The notes: generated by a model from the sequence alone, not told the origin. Shown: positions 23,329-35,768, numbered from the stretch's first letter. The stretch: 64,000 nt of DNA from Prochilodus magdalenae (GCA_024036415.1 JAMWET010006979.1:776001-840000), one strand, 5' to 3'. Made by a program: numbers and translations.

Positions 23329-23526
23329 TTTACATGTGTCTGACTGTCTTAGCCAGAGTGACTTACATTACAGATAGGCCCATGTAGTGTTAGGAGTCTT
23401 GCCCAAGGACTCTTATTGTTGTAGCACAGCATAGTCATTTAGACCACAAACTGAACCCCTGTCTCCCACATGGCATCATAGCTCAGTAGTAGGTAGTGGT
23501 CTTATCTGTTGTGCCACACCAACCAC
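23329..23526 (-). repeat. tRNA-headed SINE, GACTCCTAACACTAC family (copy 4)
   Basis: Minus-strand copy, more worn: the head reads GGTTGGTGTGGCACAACAGA and the B box has drifted (CAGGGGTTCAGTTTG), but CTTGGGCAAGACTCCTAACA is intact. Confidence 0.75.
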
Positions 23527-23611
23527 AGTTGGTAGAGATGAACACTGATAAAAGAGTATCTATGGGTTAGTCAGTTTAAGGGTTCACTTACTTTTTCTAG
23601 CTTTCACTGTG

Positions 23612-23730
23612 AATGGAACCAGACCTCTGACCGGAGGGTCACCAGTTTGATTCCTTGAACTGCCAGGACAAGACTAAAGTCCCCTTGAGCAAAGCACCCA
23701 ACTCCCACCCCTCCCCGGGCACTATGGATT
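23612..23730 (+). repeat. tRNA-type SINE, GACCGGAGGGTCACC family (copy 1)
   Basis: GAACCAGACCTCTGACCGGA, GGGTCACCAGTTTGATTCCT (B box) and CCCCTTGAGCAAAGCACCCA are the standard phrases of a widespread fish SINE; inverted relative at 38893-39064. Confidence 0.65.
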
Positions 23731-24794
23731 ATTATTGTATGTGTATGTGATTATTAGATTATTATTATTAGATTGTATTAGATTGTGTCTACAATTCTGA
23801 CACATTATATTTTAGAAATCATAAATGGGAGTTATTCCATATAATAACACATATCAGGCTAAAAGATAAAACAGCTCCACTGCTGTGTGAAATAAGCACT
23901 TTCATTCTGCTGTAGCTCGAAAGGCACTTACAGGCTGGTGGACCTCACGGGACACAGCGAAAAACCTCTGTGCTGGGACGTTCCATTTTAATCTGAAGCC
24001 AGCTCTCCTGTAAGGTAACTGAAAGTCAGCGTTCTGGTGGAGATCCCAGAGTGTAGGAGAAATGCAGTCATGGTCTGGCCTCTCGCTCAGAGCTTGTAGG
24101 TGAGAGCCAACGGCAAAAAGCACCTCTCTCCCACACTCTCACTCTTTATCTCTCCCTTTCCACAACCCCACTATTCCTTTTTGTCCCTCAGCTCCTTCTC
24201 TTGAAATGTTACTGTGTGTTACTGTCATATTGTTTGTGGTGACACCAGATTTGTGTCTTTAAATGTATGTAATAACTCTAATAGCCTGCATAACTGAGGT
24301 TTGAACATGCTTTCAAGGGAACTGGTTTTATGATTATGATTGTGCCTGCCCCGTAGCTCCTCTCTTATTGGACAGGTATGACTACTGGCTCATGTTATTT
24401 GGTAAAGTGTGAATATGGTTCACACGTGTGTCTGTGCTTTTGTCCATTTACAGAGATAATAGTGTCAGAAACCACATAAACATGAGATTATATAAAGGGG
24501 CCCAAATTGAAAAATGTGGAGGTGGAGAAACACCAGGCCTTCTGGATGTGTGATGCGTGAGAACAAACCACTCACCTTGGTGCTGATCATGATGCCTCCA
24601 CGCACGGATTGGTTGGTTGTCTCCACTAAGACAAAAGCGGGACTGAAGACGAGGTGGTGTTGAAGGCAGTCACTATAACAGCATGCATGTAGTACTGTGA
24701 TGTGGAGGGCATCACTGCTTGCTGAATGTCCGTAGTCGTGGCTGTTGTGTCAGTCAGGTGCAGCGATTTGCATGTCTCACGACCCACCAAGTTG

Positions 24795-24860
24795 ACTCCT
24801 TCTGGGTGCAACCATTTATATAACTGTTCTTTTAATGATCAGTGTACATCTGCTATAAAC
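24795..24860. repeat. dispersed repeat fragment shared with 185-240
   Basis: CTCCTTCTGGGTGCAACC, then CTGTTCTTTTAATGATCAG, matches the stretch at 185-240 in the same orientation. The repeat probably extends leftwards, to about 24620, but I cannot fix its limit. Confidence 0.5.
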
Positions 24861-24907
24861 ATACCTACTTACCTTCTACACCAGGACTGGAATAGTCCAG
24901 AGAACAC

Positions 24908-25016
24908 GATTTTCTGCCTGTCCAGGAAGCTTCCTCCTATCTGCTAGATGAGCTCTGGAATGGGCTCATACACCCACCATGACCCAAAAGAATGAAGTGG
25001 TTTAGAAGATTAAAAG
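24908..25016 (+). repeat. 3' end of the tRNA-headed SINE-like repeat (copy 4, truncated)
   Basis: CTGCCTGTCCAGGAAGCTTC, GGGCTCATACACCCACC(ATGAC)CC and GAATGAAGTGGTTTAGAAGA match the 3' third of the copies at 19817 and 34796. Its GAGTGAGT tail runs straight into the purine tract that follows. Confidence 0.65.
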
Positions 25017-25600
25017 AGGGAGTGAGTGAGTGAGGGGGTGAGTGAGGGAGTAAGTAAGTGAGTGAGGGAGGGAGGGAGGGAGGGAGTAAGTGAATGAGTG
25101 AGTGAGTGAGGAATGGAGTGTGAGGGAGTGAGGGAGTGAGGGAGTAAGTGAGGGAGTTAATAATGAGTGAGTGAGTGAGTGAGGGAGTGAGTGAGGGAGT
25201 AAGGGAGGGAATGAGTGAGTGAGTGAGTGAGGGAGGGAGGGAGGGGGGGAGGGAGTGAGGGAGGGAGTGAAGGAGTGAAGGAGTGATGGAGTGATGGAGT
25301 GAAGGAGGGAGTGAGGAAGTGAGGGAGTGAAGGAGGGCGTGAAGAGGTGAAGGAGGGAGTGAGGAAGTGAGGGAGTTGGTTGTTCCATTGTAAAGACTGG
25401 TATAGCCTCTTTCAGATGAGTGAGTGAGAGAGGGAGGGAGTGACGGAGGGAGGGAGTGAGTGAGTGAGTGAGTGAGGGAGTGAGGAAGTGAGGGAGTTAG
25501 TTGTTCCATTGTAAAGACTGGTATAGCCTCTTTCAGATGAGTGAGTGAGAGAGGGAGGGAGTGACGGAGGGAAGGTGTGCTGAGAAGTGAGTGAGGGACT
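25017..25600. repeat. GAGT/GAGG purine tract with a ~115-bp internal duplication
   Basis: About 580 bp of GAGTGAGGGAGTGAGTG-type repeat. A non-purine insert (GTTCCATTGTAAAGACTGGT plus ATAGCCTCTTTCAGATGAG) occurs at 25380-25418 and again at 25503-25540, with a shortened third copy at 25620-25650. The Pro/Ser/Leu-His frames on the minus strand are artefacts. Confidence 0.9.
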
Positions 25601-26189
25601 ACAAGCGTGAGGGAGAGATGTTCCATTGTAAAGGTATAGCCTCTTTGTTTTACTCTGCTAATTGGCTAATGTAAAAGGTTGCCAGATAGCTTTTCAATCT
25701 AAATTCTTCAACCCTCATTGCAAACTAGACTTTTAAGCAAAATATACAAACTTGAAGCGTGATAAACCAATAAACCAGGAATCTCTAGGAGCACTCAGTG
25801 CCCAGGCTATTCTTCTGTATCCGTTTTCTTCTACATACAAGGCAATGATCATTTCTCTTAACTTTTAGAGAACTCCGAGCGCTGTTGGAGGTTGAATAAT
25901 TCAGAGCCTGCAGTACTCGAGTGCTGAATCTGGAGAAACCTCTGGTTATGTTATTTAAGTGCTGGAGTGCTGAACATTGAAGTTGTTCTAGTTTGATTTA
26001 CTGGTTTACTGCTGGTAAATCAGGTTCTGAATAAATAAGCTGGCTTGTCGGGGCTTTACTTCTACCTGTTCTTTCTTTTCTTCTTATTCTTCTTATTCTA
26101 CACTCAAAATATAAGAGATTCTTGACCCACAGTTCTTGAGCTAGAACCACAAAACTTTGCAGGGTGGTAGAACCTATGGCCAACCAGGT

Positions 26190-26430
26190 TGCACATCGCA
26201 CATACAGCACACATTCCACACCGCACACAACACACACCACACACCACGCATACACCACACACTCCACGATGCACATACACCACACTTCACACCGACATAC
26301 ACCACACACCGCACACTCCACACCACACACTCCACACAACACACACCACGCATACACCACACACTCCACACCGCACATACAGCACACACTCCATAACACA
26401 CACACCACACAGTCCACATACACACTACAC
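26190..26430. repeat. degenerate CACACCACACTCCACA tandem repeat
   Basis: CA-rich units of irregular length (ACACCACACACTCCACACCG and similar), about 240 bp. The Thr/His frames on plus and Cys/Val frames on minus are artefacts. Confidence 0.85.
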
Positions 26431-27519
26431 ACTGCATACTGGAAAACTGGCCCAGTTTTGAGGCTGACTTGCCTTTTACAATAATCGTGAAAGGTCTGCT
26501 GATATTAAACAAAGGTCTTTCCAGATTATTCTCTGGTGTTGGGTGTCGATACTGCAGTCATTACTTCTCTGATCTACTCCCAGTCCAGTCAGGACCAGCC
26601 CTAATGTGAATCATTAATATAATAAATATGTTCAGTATTCAGACTCGCTATCCTGCAGGGCTGGACCTGATTGTCTCGTGTTAAACGTGAAGAACATCAG
26701 CCAATGAAAGCCAAGTTGAACGTGGATGGATGATGCTGTTAGCATGGCTACTGTGAATGTATAATGTATGGCACCATGCACCTTGCTTGTTTAGATCTAA
26801 AGTCAGGTAAGTCTGCAGGAATTCCCACAGTGTAGCTCCTAGCATCTCCCGCAAGATCCCGCTCCTCAGTTTCAGTTTCAGTTCCCCAAAGACCAACTAT
26901 ACTTTAATAACGTGTGAACGTTATTGTTCCTAATAAACAGCCACGCTCAACACTAAACATGTCTTGGCTGATTGTGCACATTTGGGGTTAAGGGGGAAAA
27001 CTGTGGCAGCTTGATTTTTCATCAAATTGTTCCTTTAAGGGAGAGAAAGTTGCTTGTGTTGTTCTTGGAATAGGTTAGCTGATGTGTGCTCTGGTGACTG
27101 GCCACCAAACTGGACATTTAACATTTTGCAGAGGCTGTCTTCACTTGGCTGTGCGTGTTGAGAGAAAAACTAAAGCATGTTTATTCTGGTCGCACAAGAA
27201 CCTGAGTGACTGAAATAGAGTGGTGCAGTTTTTGCCACGAGCATTACATGAACATTCTGGATGAAGGCGTGCAGTGTTGTAAGCTGTTGCTCAATCTGTT
27301 ATGGTGACCACATGGCAGAGCATCACCTCCGCTCTCCAGCTGTTTTCGCTCACAGCTGCTGTGCTTCAGATGATACTGTCATTAGCCACGTGCTCCTTCT
27401 GTGTTAGCACTGAACATCCAAATAAGGCCACCCTTCACCCCGTCATACTCAAACATCTACTGCTACACTAGTCCAGCCCATACAAGTGGATTAGAGTGAT
27501 CCAACTAAATGAGCCTCAG

Positions 27520-27528
<9 letters not shown>

Positions 27529-27590
<62 letters not shown>
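27529..27590. repeat. (CT)n microsatellite
   Basis: About 30 perfect CT units at the start of a CT-rich low-complexity region that continues to about 28255. Confidence 0.95.
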
Positions 27591-27592
<2 letters not shown>

Positions 27593-28173
27593 CCCTTCTA
27601 TGTCTCTCCTTCTCCCTCTCATGCTCTCTCTCTCTTTATCTCTCTTCCCTTCTATTTCCCTCTTTCTCTCTCTGCTTCTCTTCTTTGTCTCTTTGTTTCA
27701 ATCTATCTGTCTCTTACTCTTTCTCTCTCACATTCCTCTTTCCTATTTTATCCCTCCTCCCTCACTTTTTCTCTCTGTGTCTCCCTCTTCTTCTGGTTAT
27801 CTCGTTCTCTCATGCTCTCTTTCTTTGTGCTCTCCTTTACCTGTGCTCCTATCTTTTTTCTTTATTATCTTGTTTTCTCATCCTCTCCCCCTGCCTTTCT
27901 CTCACTCGCTCTCTTTCTCTCTCTCTCTGACTTTTCCTTTCTGTTTTATCTGTGCTACTCGTTTTGTTGTGCTCTTATTCTCAGTTCTTACACTATGTCT
28001 GTCTACTACTCTTCTTTTTCCCATTTTCCATCTCCCTGTCTCTCACTTTTTTCTTTCTCTTCCTTTACTCTTTTACTCTCTTTTGATCTGTCTAACTCGT
28101 TCTTGTCTTCGAGAGCATTCAGCCCAATCTCACGGTCCTTTGAACCCCCTCATCTCTGTTGTTTTGTGTGGAA

Positions 28174-28226
<53 letters not shown>

Positions 28227-28255
28227 TTCTCTTCAGACTCTGCTTCAGACTCTCT
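27591..28255. repeat. CT-rich low-complexity region
   Basis: Pyrimidine-rich on the plus strand with short CT and TTTCTC runs; a second clean (CT)n lies at about 28174-28230. The 250-270 codon Ser/Leu/Phe frames across it have no domain and reflect composition only. Confidence 0.8.
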
Positions 28256-28329
28256 CTGTCACACGGAGCCCTCAGAGCTTTCTTTGTTGATGGAGCTCTT
28301 CTTTCACAGCACACTGGCTGAGGTAATTG

Positions 28330-31300
28330 GCACTAGCATGAATGGCAGCTAGCCGCCAGTAAGACAACACCTTTTCAGATAAAAGTGAGGAAGAAAGTGG
28401 AGAAAAGAAAAGCTCTGATTAAGGCCCAGATTACCTCAGCTGTCTGTTTTCAAGACTCTGAGAAACTCAGCCTTTCATGTGGGAGCGAGTGTGTGTGGCC
28501 TGCCACTTTCTGGGCCTTTAGTGGAGATCGGTAAAGTGTGCTACTGACGTAGTTTCAGTGTCTCCTGCAGTACAAAGTGCAGAGAATGGGGAAAAGGAGA
28601 CCTACAGAGTGAAACATGGCCTTTGGACAAAAACTAAGTGAGTGCATTTGTTGTTTACCTCTGAAATGTTTCACGGTGATGCTTCAGCCAAAAATCTACA
28701 CGACTGACACAAGACATTTGGCTTCTTTAGCTAGCGTCTTTAGTTTTACACTGATCCTACAAGGCTAATGCAGCAAATAATGGAAGCTTTTAGCCACTAT
28801 CATACAAACTACAATGCCATTCTGGGGGGCAAAGACTCAAAAAAGAAAGAGCAACGTGAATTAAACTTGCAGTCATTGTATACATTGGCCCTTCTTAGTC
28901 TAGCAACTGTAACTACGCCTGGGACACCTCTGCAGCAGCTGAAACACTTTCACAATATGGCATAGCATATTTGTAAATCTAAAAGCTTGCCCAATTTCCC
29001 AAGAGTTCGGTGGAGAGAGTGAATTGTTAAGGCATTTCTCAAGCCGAAGACTTGAGACTCCCAAGAGGAGAAGATGTGTAAGATCTCAGTTAATGTGTAG
29101 AAGACCAGATTACTAAACAAGAGCATTTTCAGAAGAGGCATTGTTCAACCAAACATTGTGCTGCCATTAAAAACTAGCAAGACTGAAGTAGGCAGCCTAC
29201 ATGGGAGCCCCCGAATTGCAGGTGGAGATTTGCAAACTGGGCCAGCCTACAACTTTTACATAACACTGGATAGAATTACTGTACGTGAACTGATGAAACC
29301 TCATACGTACTTTCAGATGCTACTAAATATGGCTTTTTAATGTTGTTCTTTTCAAAACAAGAACGTTGTCTTTTAAAAGATTCAGAATAATGAACTGGCT
29401 CAATATCACAATAAACAAGGTATAAACTGAAGTTTGAATCAGAAATTCCTGGTGATGTTTCTGTCATTCTGCCATCTATAAGACTAAACCAAAATACAGG
29501 CTTTAAGATGTATGCGGAAAGTTTTTTTAGCTATGCCACATACTGCTTTATGCATTTTGAGAAGTGCATTAAACCACATAAGCGTATTTATTTGAGATTA
29601 CTTGAAACCTCAGAGACACATGGAGACAACCAGTTCTCTCCGTATCGGTTCGGCTCCGTGTATGCTTATCGGGCGTGACTGTGATCCATGATGTCACAGT
29701 TGCACTGTAACTGTTATGGATACCACACACTTGAGCGCCACTGGCATTCTGAAACAGGACAGAACACATCACTGTTTATGGAAAGGAGCACCGGGCGATA
29801 AAACATGGCGTTTAATTTGCCGCTGTTCTAGTGAACTGTAGCAGAAGGGACGCAGGCCGATATATGTGTGGTCATTTTATTAATGGCGTCCCTCCAAAAG
29901 CCTAAGGTTTATATCCCACAGGGCAATTCCATAACGTTCTGACGTCCACTGATCTCCATAACCATTCGCATAATTGTTGTGATTAAACAAAGCCATTCAG
30001 GGTGCTTAGATATGAAGTTATAGATATAACAGTTCACAGTGGTGGTGATAGGAACCAGACATCCAAGGCATTTAAGGCCTCTAAAAGCTGCCTCCAAGAT
30101 GGTTACATAAAAATGGTTACACTGGATAGATATAACTGCCTCATGCCTGAGACATTGTTTTAGGATAGTTCAGATGTATATACGTTCATGGCAGAGAGAT
30201 ACATTTATGGCAGGGCGCAAAACAGTCCCCAAGGATGGCTCGTTCTTAACCCACTACGAAAGCTTTAGCACAAGTTCTGCCAGGAAGACTCCAATACGGC
30301 ATCACTCATTCATTCACTACTCTGGCCAAACGCAGTCTGCTTCAACAGGATTCCTGTTTTGCTGCTTTCAGGTGCTGATGTTTCAGTATTATCCTTCTTC
30401 CACTTCCAACCTCAGTTTGGTCCCAGTCCTGTTGTCCGGGAAGTAGGCTTCGCCCCTGCCGTCCATTTCCAGCAGGATCTGTGAGGGTCTGAATGCTTCA
30501 AGACCTGGGCCCAGGACTTAACCCGTCTCTTTTGCCTTCTGAGTGTTTCTGTCAAAACTGAATTACTTTATTCAGGAACTGGATCATACTAAGAAACTGG
30601 AAACAAGTCAGCAGAGTTCCCATTTAACGGTCTATTCAGTGCGTGAAAGATGCTGAGTACAAATACAAAGCTGCAATCAGCCGTCTATTCAGGCATGCTC
30701 ACTTCTAACAGGGGCATAGAGTCAAACAGACCGCTACACTGTCTTCATAGACAAACACTGGCATGGGCTGTGAATGGGTTGCGGTGAGGAGCTTAGGCTG
30801 CGTTTACACAGCAGGTAAAAGTGGCCCCAATCTTTTTCTTCACACATGAGATGTGTTGTCTGTGTGGGAGTCTGAACAGCTAAGAACTACTGAGCCCACT
30901 CAAGTAGAACAAGGCCAAAGTGGTCTTAATTCAAACTTCAGACATGAACCAAAACTGTGGCCATGGCCCAATTACATGCCCTTTATACAGTGAGCTCAAA
31001 CATGCTCTCAGTGATTACCCCACCTGTTAGACATTGGAAGTTCAGTAGCGCCTCTGAGATGCTGGTGACACTGAAACCTGAGCAGGAGGTTAGGAGCATA
31101 ATCTGTTCAGACTAATGTAAAGTCACATGTATTGTGGAGACCTTAACAAGAAAATCAGTTTTGGTGAGAAAACAGGATTTGGGCCACTTGCTGGTTCCAC
31201 AACACCAAGTTCCGAACTTCTAGCACAAGCTCTGTTTATCTGGAGTTGGTTTCCAATGGCTGAGCAGCTGTCCCTAAGCCTAGGATCACTATTTGCAATG

Positions 31301-31490
31301 TTAGGTGTCATCTGGAAAGGTGTAAAGCATGCTTCCACTGGTGTCTGAAGCAGTGGAGGTGCTTTCAAAGTGATGAATCTAATTTCTTCATATGACAGTC
31401 TGACAGAAAGAACGTTACCTGAATGCATAGTGCTGAGGGGAAAATGGTCTGGGACTTTTTTATTGTTTGGGAAATCTTAACGTTACAGGT
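28330..31490. other. intergenic, no gene seen
   Basis: Mixed unique-looking sequence; no exon, RNA gene or named repeat that I can support. Confidence 0.45.
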
Positions 31491-31519
31491 CACAATGGCA
31501 TTCTAAAGGACATCAGGCT

Positions 31520-31860
31520 CTTTTCTGCTTCAGCATGACTTTACTCCGATGCACAAAGCATGGTCCATGAAGAAATGGTTTGCCAGGTTTGCTGTGGAAG
31601 AACTTGCCCGGCCTACACAGAGCTCTGACCTCAACTCCATCCAACCCCTTTGCGATGAACCACTGAAACACCACTTGTGAGCCAGGCCTAATAACCATAC
31701 ATTACTATTCCTCTTGTGGCTGAGTAGAAGGAAATCCCCACACTGACGTTCCAAAATCTGTTGGATTTTGAGAAGAGTGGTGGGTTTTCTAGCAGCAGGG
31801 GACTAACTCCATATCAGTGCTTTAGGATTTTGGAATGAGCGCTTCAACAAGCACATAAGG
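31520..31860 (+). mobile_element. Tc1-like transposase C-terminal relic
   Basis: From 31529 it encodes LQHDFTPMHKAWSMKKWFAR and then EELARPTQSSDLNSIQPLCDE, matching the 'D-P-H...W P-QSPDLNPIE-LWDE' catalytic end of Tc1-like transposases. Here SPD has become SSD and PIE has become SIQ, so catalytic residues are lost. A stop follows the QPLCDE stretch, and GGGACTAACTCCATA marks the gene's usual 3' end (GGxPTPY). Confidence 0.7.
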
Positions 31861-32959
31861 ATGTTATTTTCACATACTTATGGTCGTGTAGTGTATAACG
31901 TTAAGTAGAAAGCTATGCTGTTGGAAACTGCATTATAGCTTGGTCTGGAGAGGGTAAGTGGGAGAGTCAAGAGAATTCCCGGTGGGCTGGTAGAGTTTTG
32001 GGCCTTTTAGAGCTAATGTATACCTTCACTCACATAAGCACAGGAACTCTCAAACTATAAATATTATCCCCAAGCGTATATCTGCAGCCACAGTATCATC
32101 CAGTCTAGTCCTGGCTGACACAGCAGGCGGTGCTCTACAGAGTCTGCTACTTTTGCTTCAGGCCTTCAGTCTGTTATCAGCACCAGTCTGAATTAAGATC
32201 TCCAGTTATGGTTAGAAGATGCAAGTGTTGTTCCTTAAAGTATGTTATTAAGGACCCCTCCAAAACCCCTCCAAAAACAAATCTAAAAAAAGATGCTGTG
32301 TAAAATTAGAGGTCGGGGCAGGACTTTTTTTTAAATCCTGTTACCACTAGAATTCTTCCTACTTGCACCATAGACACTTCGGCCCTGTATGAAGGTTATT
32401 GGCATCCAATATTTGACATATTCTAATTAACAAATCAATTATTCTGAAACTGTCCACTATATGTCACACTTGCCCATAATCAACTTCATTGTGGCACACT
32501 GGCATTTCTGTAGATCACTTTCTATAGCTGAGACTGATTGGCTGTTTAAAGCTAGGTTTATAGCGCTGTAAGTGGCACAAGGGTGCATGCGGCAATAATG
32601 CAGTCACAGCACCTACAACCTCATGCTGTTGCAGTCTATGGCCCTGCAACTCTGCATTTCTGTAACCAGTTACCACCGTTTACCTATACTTAAAATGAGT
32701 TCATTTGATGGGAGATTTGCTAAGCATTTGCTAAGCCAGGAGATAAATGAGATCGAAGCGAAAAGGGGACAAAGAGAGATCGAAAGTCAGAGAAGAAAGG
32801 GAGGCAGAAAGTAATGCAGTGGAAATAACAGGATGAACGCTCAGGATTACAAAACTTTGCAATGAGGAAGTGTTTAAATGGGGTTAAATGGACAACGGGT
32901 GGATCCAAAATTCAGGAGAGCTAGAGAGGGACTGATTGGGTGACTGGGTGACTTATATA

Positions 32960-33491
32960 CAGGGGTTGGACAATGAAACTGAAACACCTGTCATTTTAGA
33001 GTGGGAGGTCTCATGGCTAAATAGGACCAGCCTGGTGGCCAATCTTCATTAATTGCACATTGCACCAGTAAGAGCAGAGTGTGAAGGTTCAGTTAGCAGG
33101 TAAGAGCACAGTTCTGCTCAAAATACTGCAATGCACACAACATTATGGGTGACATACCAGAGTTCAAAAGAGGACAGATTGTTGGTGCACGTTTTGCTGG
33201 CGCATCTGTGACCAAGACAGCAAGTCTTTGTGATGTATCAAGAGCCACGGTATCCAGGGTAATGTCAGCATACCACCAAGAAGGACGAACCTCCACCAGC
33301 ATCACGTAGTGACCTGGCCACTATCCTGCAAGAAGAATGGCTTAAATCCCTCTGACCACTGTGCAGGACGCAGTATATGTCATTCCCAAGACCAACTGAC
33401 GCTGTATTGGCCGCAAAAGGAGGCCCTACACCATACTAATAAATGATTGTGGTCTAAAACCAGGTGTTTCAGTTTCATTGTCCAACCCCTG
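32960..33491 (+). mobile_element. Tc1-like element, internally deleted, with intact inverted repeats
   Basis: The ends are perfect inverted repeats: CAGGGGTTGGACAATGAAAC and on to CACCTG at 32960-32990, mirrored at 33461-33491. TA lies on both sides (32958-32959 and 33492-33493), the Tc1/mariner target site. At 532 bp it is about a third of a full element: the N-terminal and C-terminal ends of the transposase are present and the middle is gone. Confidence 0.9.
33145..33309 (+). pseudogene. Tc1-like transposase N-terminal fragment (54 codons)
   Basis: ATG to TAG inside the deleted element. It encodes the first DNA-binding helix-turn-helix region of a Tc1-type transposase (DIPEFKRGQIVGARFAGASV, then VSRATVSRVMSAYHQEGRTS). 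The DDE catalytic domain is missing. A scrap of the C-terminus (DLATILQEEWLKSL, VLAAKGGPTPY) follows downstream in broken frames. Cannot transpose by itself; ends could still be moved by a related transposase. Confidence 0.8.
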
Positions 33492-33499
33492 TATCTTTC

Positions 33500-34795
33500 T
33501 CATCTTTGTGCCTCTTAGTTGCTTGATTTGAACTTGGTTTTGTGGTCTTGTCTAAACAGAAGTTCTGCCTATGCTGTTCTGGGCAGCCGTATACTTTATA
33601 GTGAAGGCACTGCAGTGTTGCTGGACTTAAAGTGAATAGATTGTTATAGATGCGTATCAGGGCTGAAGTGTTGGAATATGAATGGTGATGACTGAACTCC
33701 TGCTAGGAACAATGTATAGTCCCATTTAGACTCTGGGAGATGTTCACAGAACCCCACCCAGGTTAGGCCAAATCATCACTTTCCATAGAAAAACTTTTTA
33801 AAATTAAATTTCATGCATTATTTGAATGACACTGCTGTTTATATTGTGTGAAACTTTCATGAGGAATGGACCAACAGAAACGGCCCTGAGTCACTTGGAA
33901 AACAGTCCAAGGTTCCATTGACTTACATTAGAATTATATTCGGCTTTGGCCTTTCCTGTAAAGTTGCCATTCTGGAGATACTTGTTTTGCTTTGGATGGC
34001 GACAAAGTCTTTTGCCTTGCATGTAGATCTTCAACACTCGTGCTCTACACTCTTCACAGACAATAGTGAAATCTGCCAGTGCTAGTTTTGTTTTGATGGC
34101 AGAACAGATGAGTCGGTAAGGTTTTAGACAAATCCCATTTAGTTTCCATGAGAAACCGCTTCCTAATTTCCTCTCATGGTTTTTTTTAAGTATGTAGTGA
34201 CTTCTGGGCCGCAAATGCTTTCTGAATTACTGTGAAACCAAACCTAGGCCCATTAAACATGGAAGGAATAAATCATTGCTGACTATAGAGACTTCATAAA
34301 GGATTGTATCTGCTTCTCTTAATAAATATTACCAGCGCTACCACACTATTAAGGAATTCTGCAAAGCCGAACCAGAACTGTGAAGCCATGTGACAAACCA
34401 AACTGTAATTGTAAATGTGGTGTGCCTTCTTAAACACATTCTCAGAGAAAACCCTGATCATAAACAGCCGCTGAGCAGAAAATAATTACTATCAATAAAC
34501 CATGAAGTTGCTTATTAAAATCATGCCTGACATCCTTGGGAAACGAGAAACACGGATGTTTTGCAATTTCCATTGCATTTATCATTCCCGAAAATCTGAA
34601 TGCATGGAGAAAGTACAGTAGCTAAGTGCTGATATGCGATATATTATCAGTTTCGGGGCAGAGATAAGATGAGCACTTTGACTCAGCACACCAGAAATGA
34701 TATATAAATACACATTCCTAATATACATTTATATATTGATACAAAGAGCAGATCAGTGTGGCGGTACATACCTGCTTCAGGGAGCAGCACGGTGC
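33500..34795. other. intergenic, nothing recognised
   Basis: AT-rich. A fragment around 33910-33980 (TTCCATTGACTTACATTAGA, CCTGTAAAGTTGCCATTCTG, GAGATACTTG) has the wording of a common fish dispersed repeat; no gene is seen. Confidence 0.4.
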
Positions 34796-35125
34796 TGCAC
34801 GGTGGTACAGTGGGTAGAACTGTCACCTCACAGCAAAAAGGGCCTGGATTTGATTCCCAGCTGGGATGTCCGAGGCCCTCTCTCTGTGGAGTTTGCCTGT
34901 TTTCCATGTGTCTGTGTGGCTTTCCTCCCACAGTCCAAAGACATGCAGACTGGTGGATTAGAGGTGCTAAATAGCCCCTCTGGGTGTGAATGTGTGTGTC
35001 TGCGCTGTGATGGACTGGTGGCCTGTCCAGGGAATTTCTTGCCTTCCACCCAATAAACACTGGGATAAGCTCCAACACACCCACTAACCCAGAAGGATAA
35101 GCTGCTTAGAAGGTGGAGATGGTGA
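34796..35125 (+). repeat. tRNA-headed SINE-like repeat (copy 5)
   Basis: Full-length copy: GCACGGTGGTACAGTGGGTA, GGCCTGGATTTGATTCCCAG, TTTCCTCCCACAGTCCAAAG, TGATGGACTGGTGGCCTGTC, GGGATAAGCTCCAACACACC, GAAGGATAAGCTGCTTAGAA. Protein-like frames on both strands across it are artefacts of the repeat. Confidence 0.8.
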
Positions 35126-35329
35126 TATGATTCCAACTTACCAAATTATATACTGGAACAATGGACTGGCCCCCTCAGAGGCCCCAGCATCACTGAATGT
35201 GTTTGAGCCGAAAATGCTATCAACCTCTGAACTGAATTTTGGGAGGTACAGAAAAATACCCCTGCAGATTTTCAAGAAAGCAAGCATGTTGCAGAAGAAT
35301 GGAAGCTGCCATTAAGGCAACGGGGTGTC

Positions 35330-35768
35330 AGACGGCAAAGGATTGGACGTGACGCGCGCTGAGCCACAGTAACAGAAAAGTCTATTAGTCAACACGCCGA
35401 GTCTGGCGAAACAACAAACACTCAGGAGACAGACTAGATCGGGCACCCAGGGACAGGGCGAGGGTCGAAGACCAAAGAGAGAGAAGGAAGCCGATACGGG
35501 ATGTGCCAGGGGAGTAAGCCAAGGGGTAGTCGATCACTGTGAGACAAAGACAACAGGTTAGTGGGGCGCAGGCTTGCAAATGAGATTGGCATAGCTTCGC
35601 GCCGACTGCACGTGCGGTAGTGGCTTATATACTCCCCTGACAGCTGGCCGTTATCAATAAGCCGGCGAATGGGAACGAGTGAGTGTGGGTGTGACGTCAT
35701 CGGACCGTGCCCCCTGGGAACTGGAGTTCGGAGGAGCGAAGGCAGGCAGACCCACGGGCGTGACACGG
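35330..35768. repeat. GC-rich island, possible retroelement-derived repeat
   Basis: About 440 bp distinctly richer in G and C than its surroundings, rich in CGA/GGC words (GTGACGCGCGCTGAGCCACA, GAGTGTGGGTGTGACGTCAT) and ending GGGCGTGACACG. Such blocks are seen in fish as dispersed repeats of uncertain class. No credible coding frame (110-codon frame lacks a domain). A CpG island of an unseen gene is the alternative. Confidence 0.35.

Noticed and set aside
24937..25626. 229-codon Pro/Ser/His repeat frame
   Set aside because: Translation of the GAGT/GAGG tract.
25998..26512. Cys/Val- and Thr/His-rich frames on both strands
   Set aside because: Translation of the degenerate CACA repeat.
27496..28352. 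250-270 codon Ser/Leu/Phe-rich frames resembling membrane proteins
   Set aside because: They follow the CT-rich low-complexity strand; overlapping frames are equally long and none has a domain.
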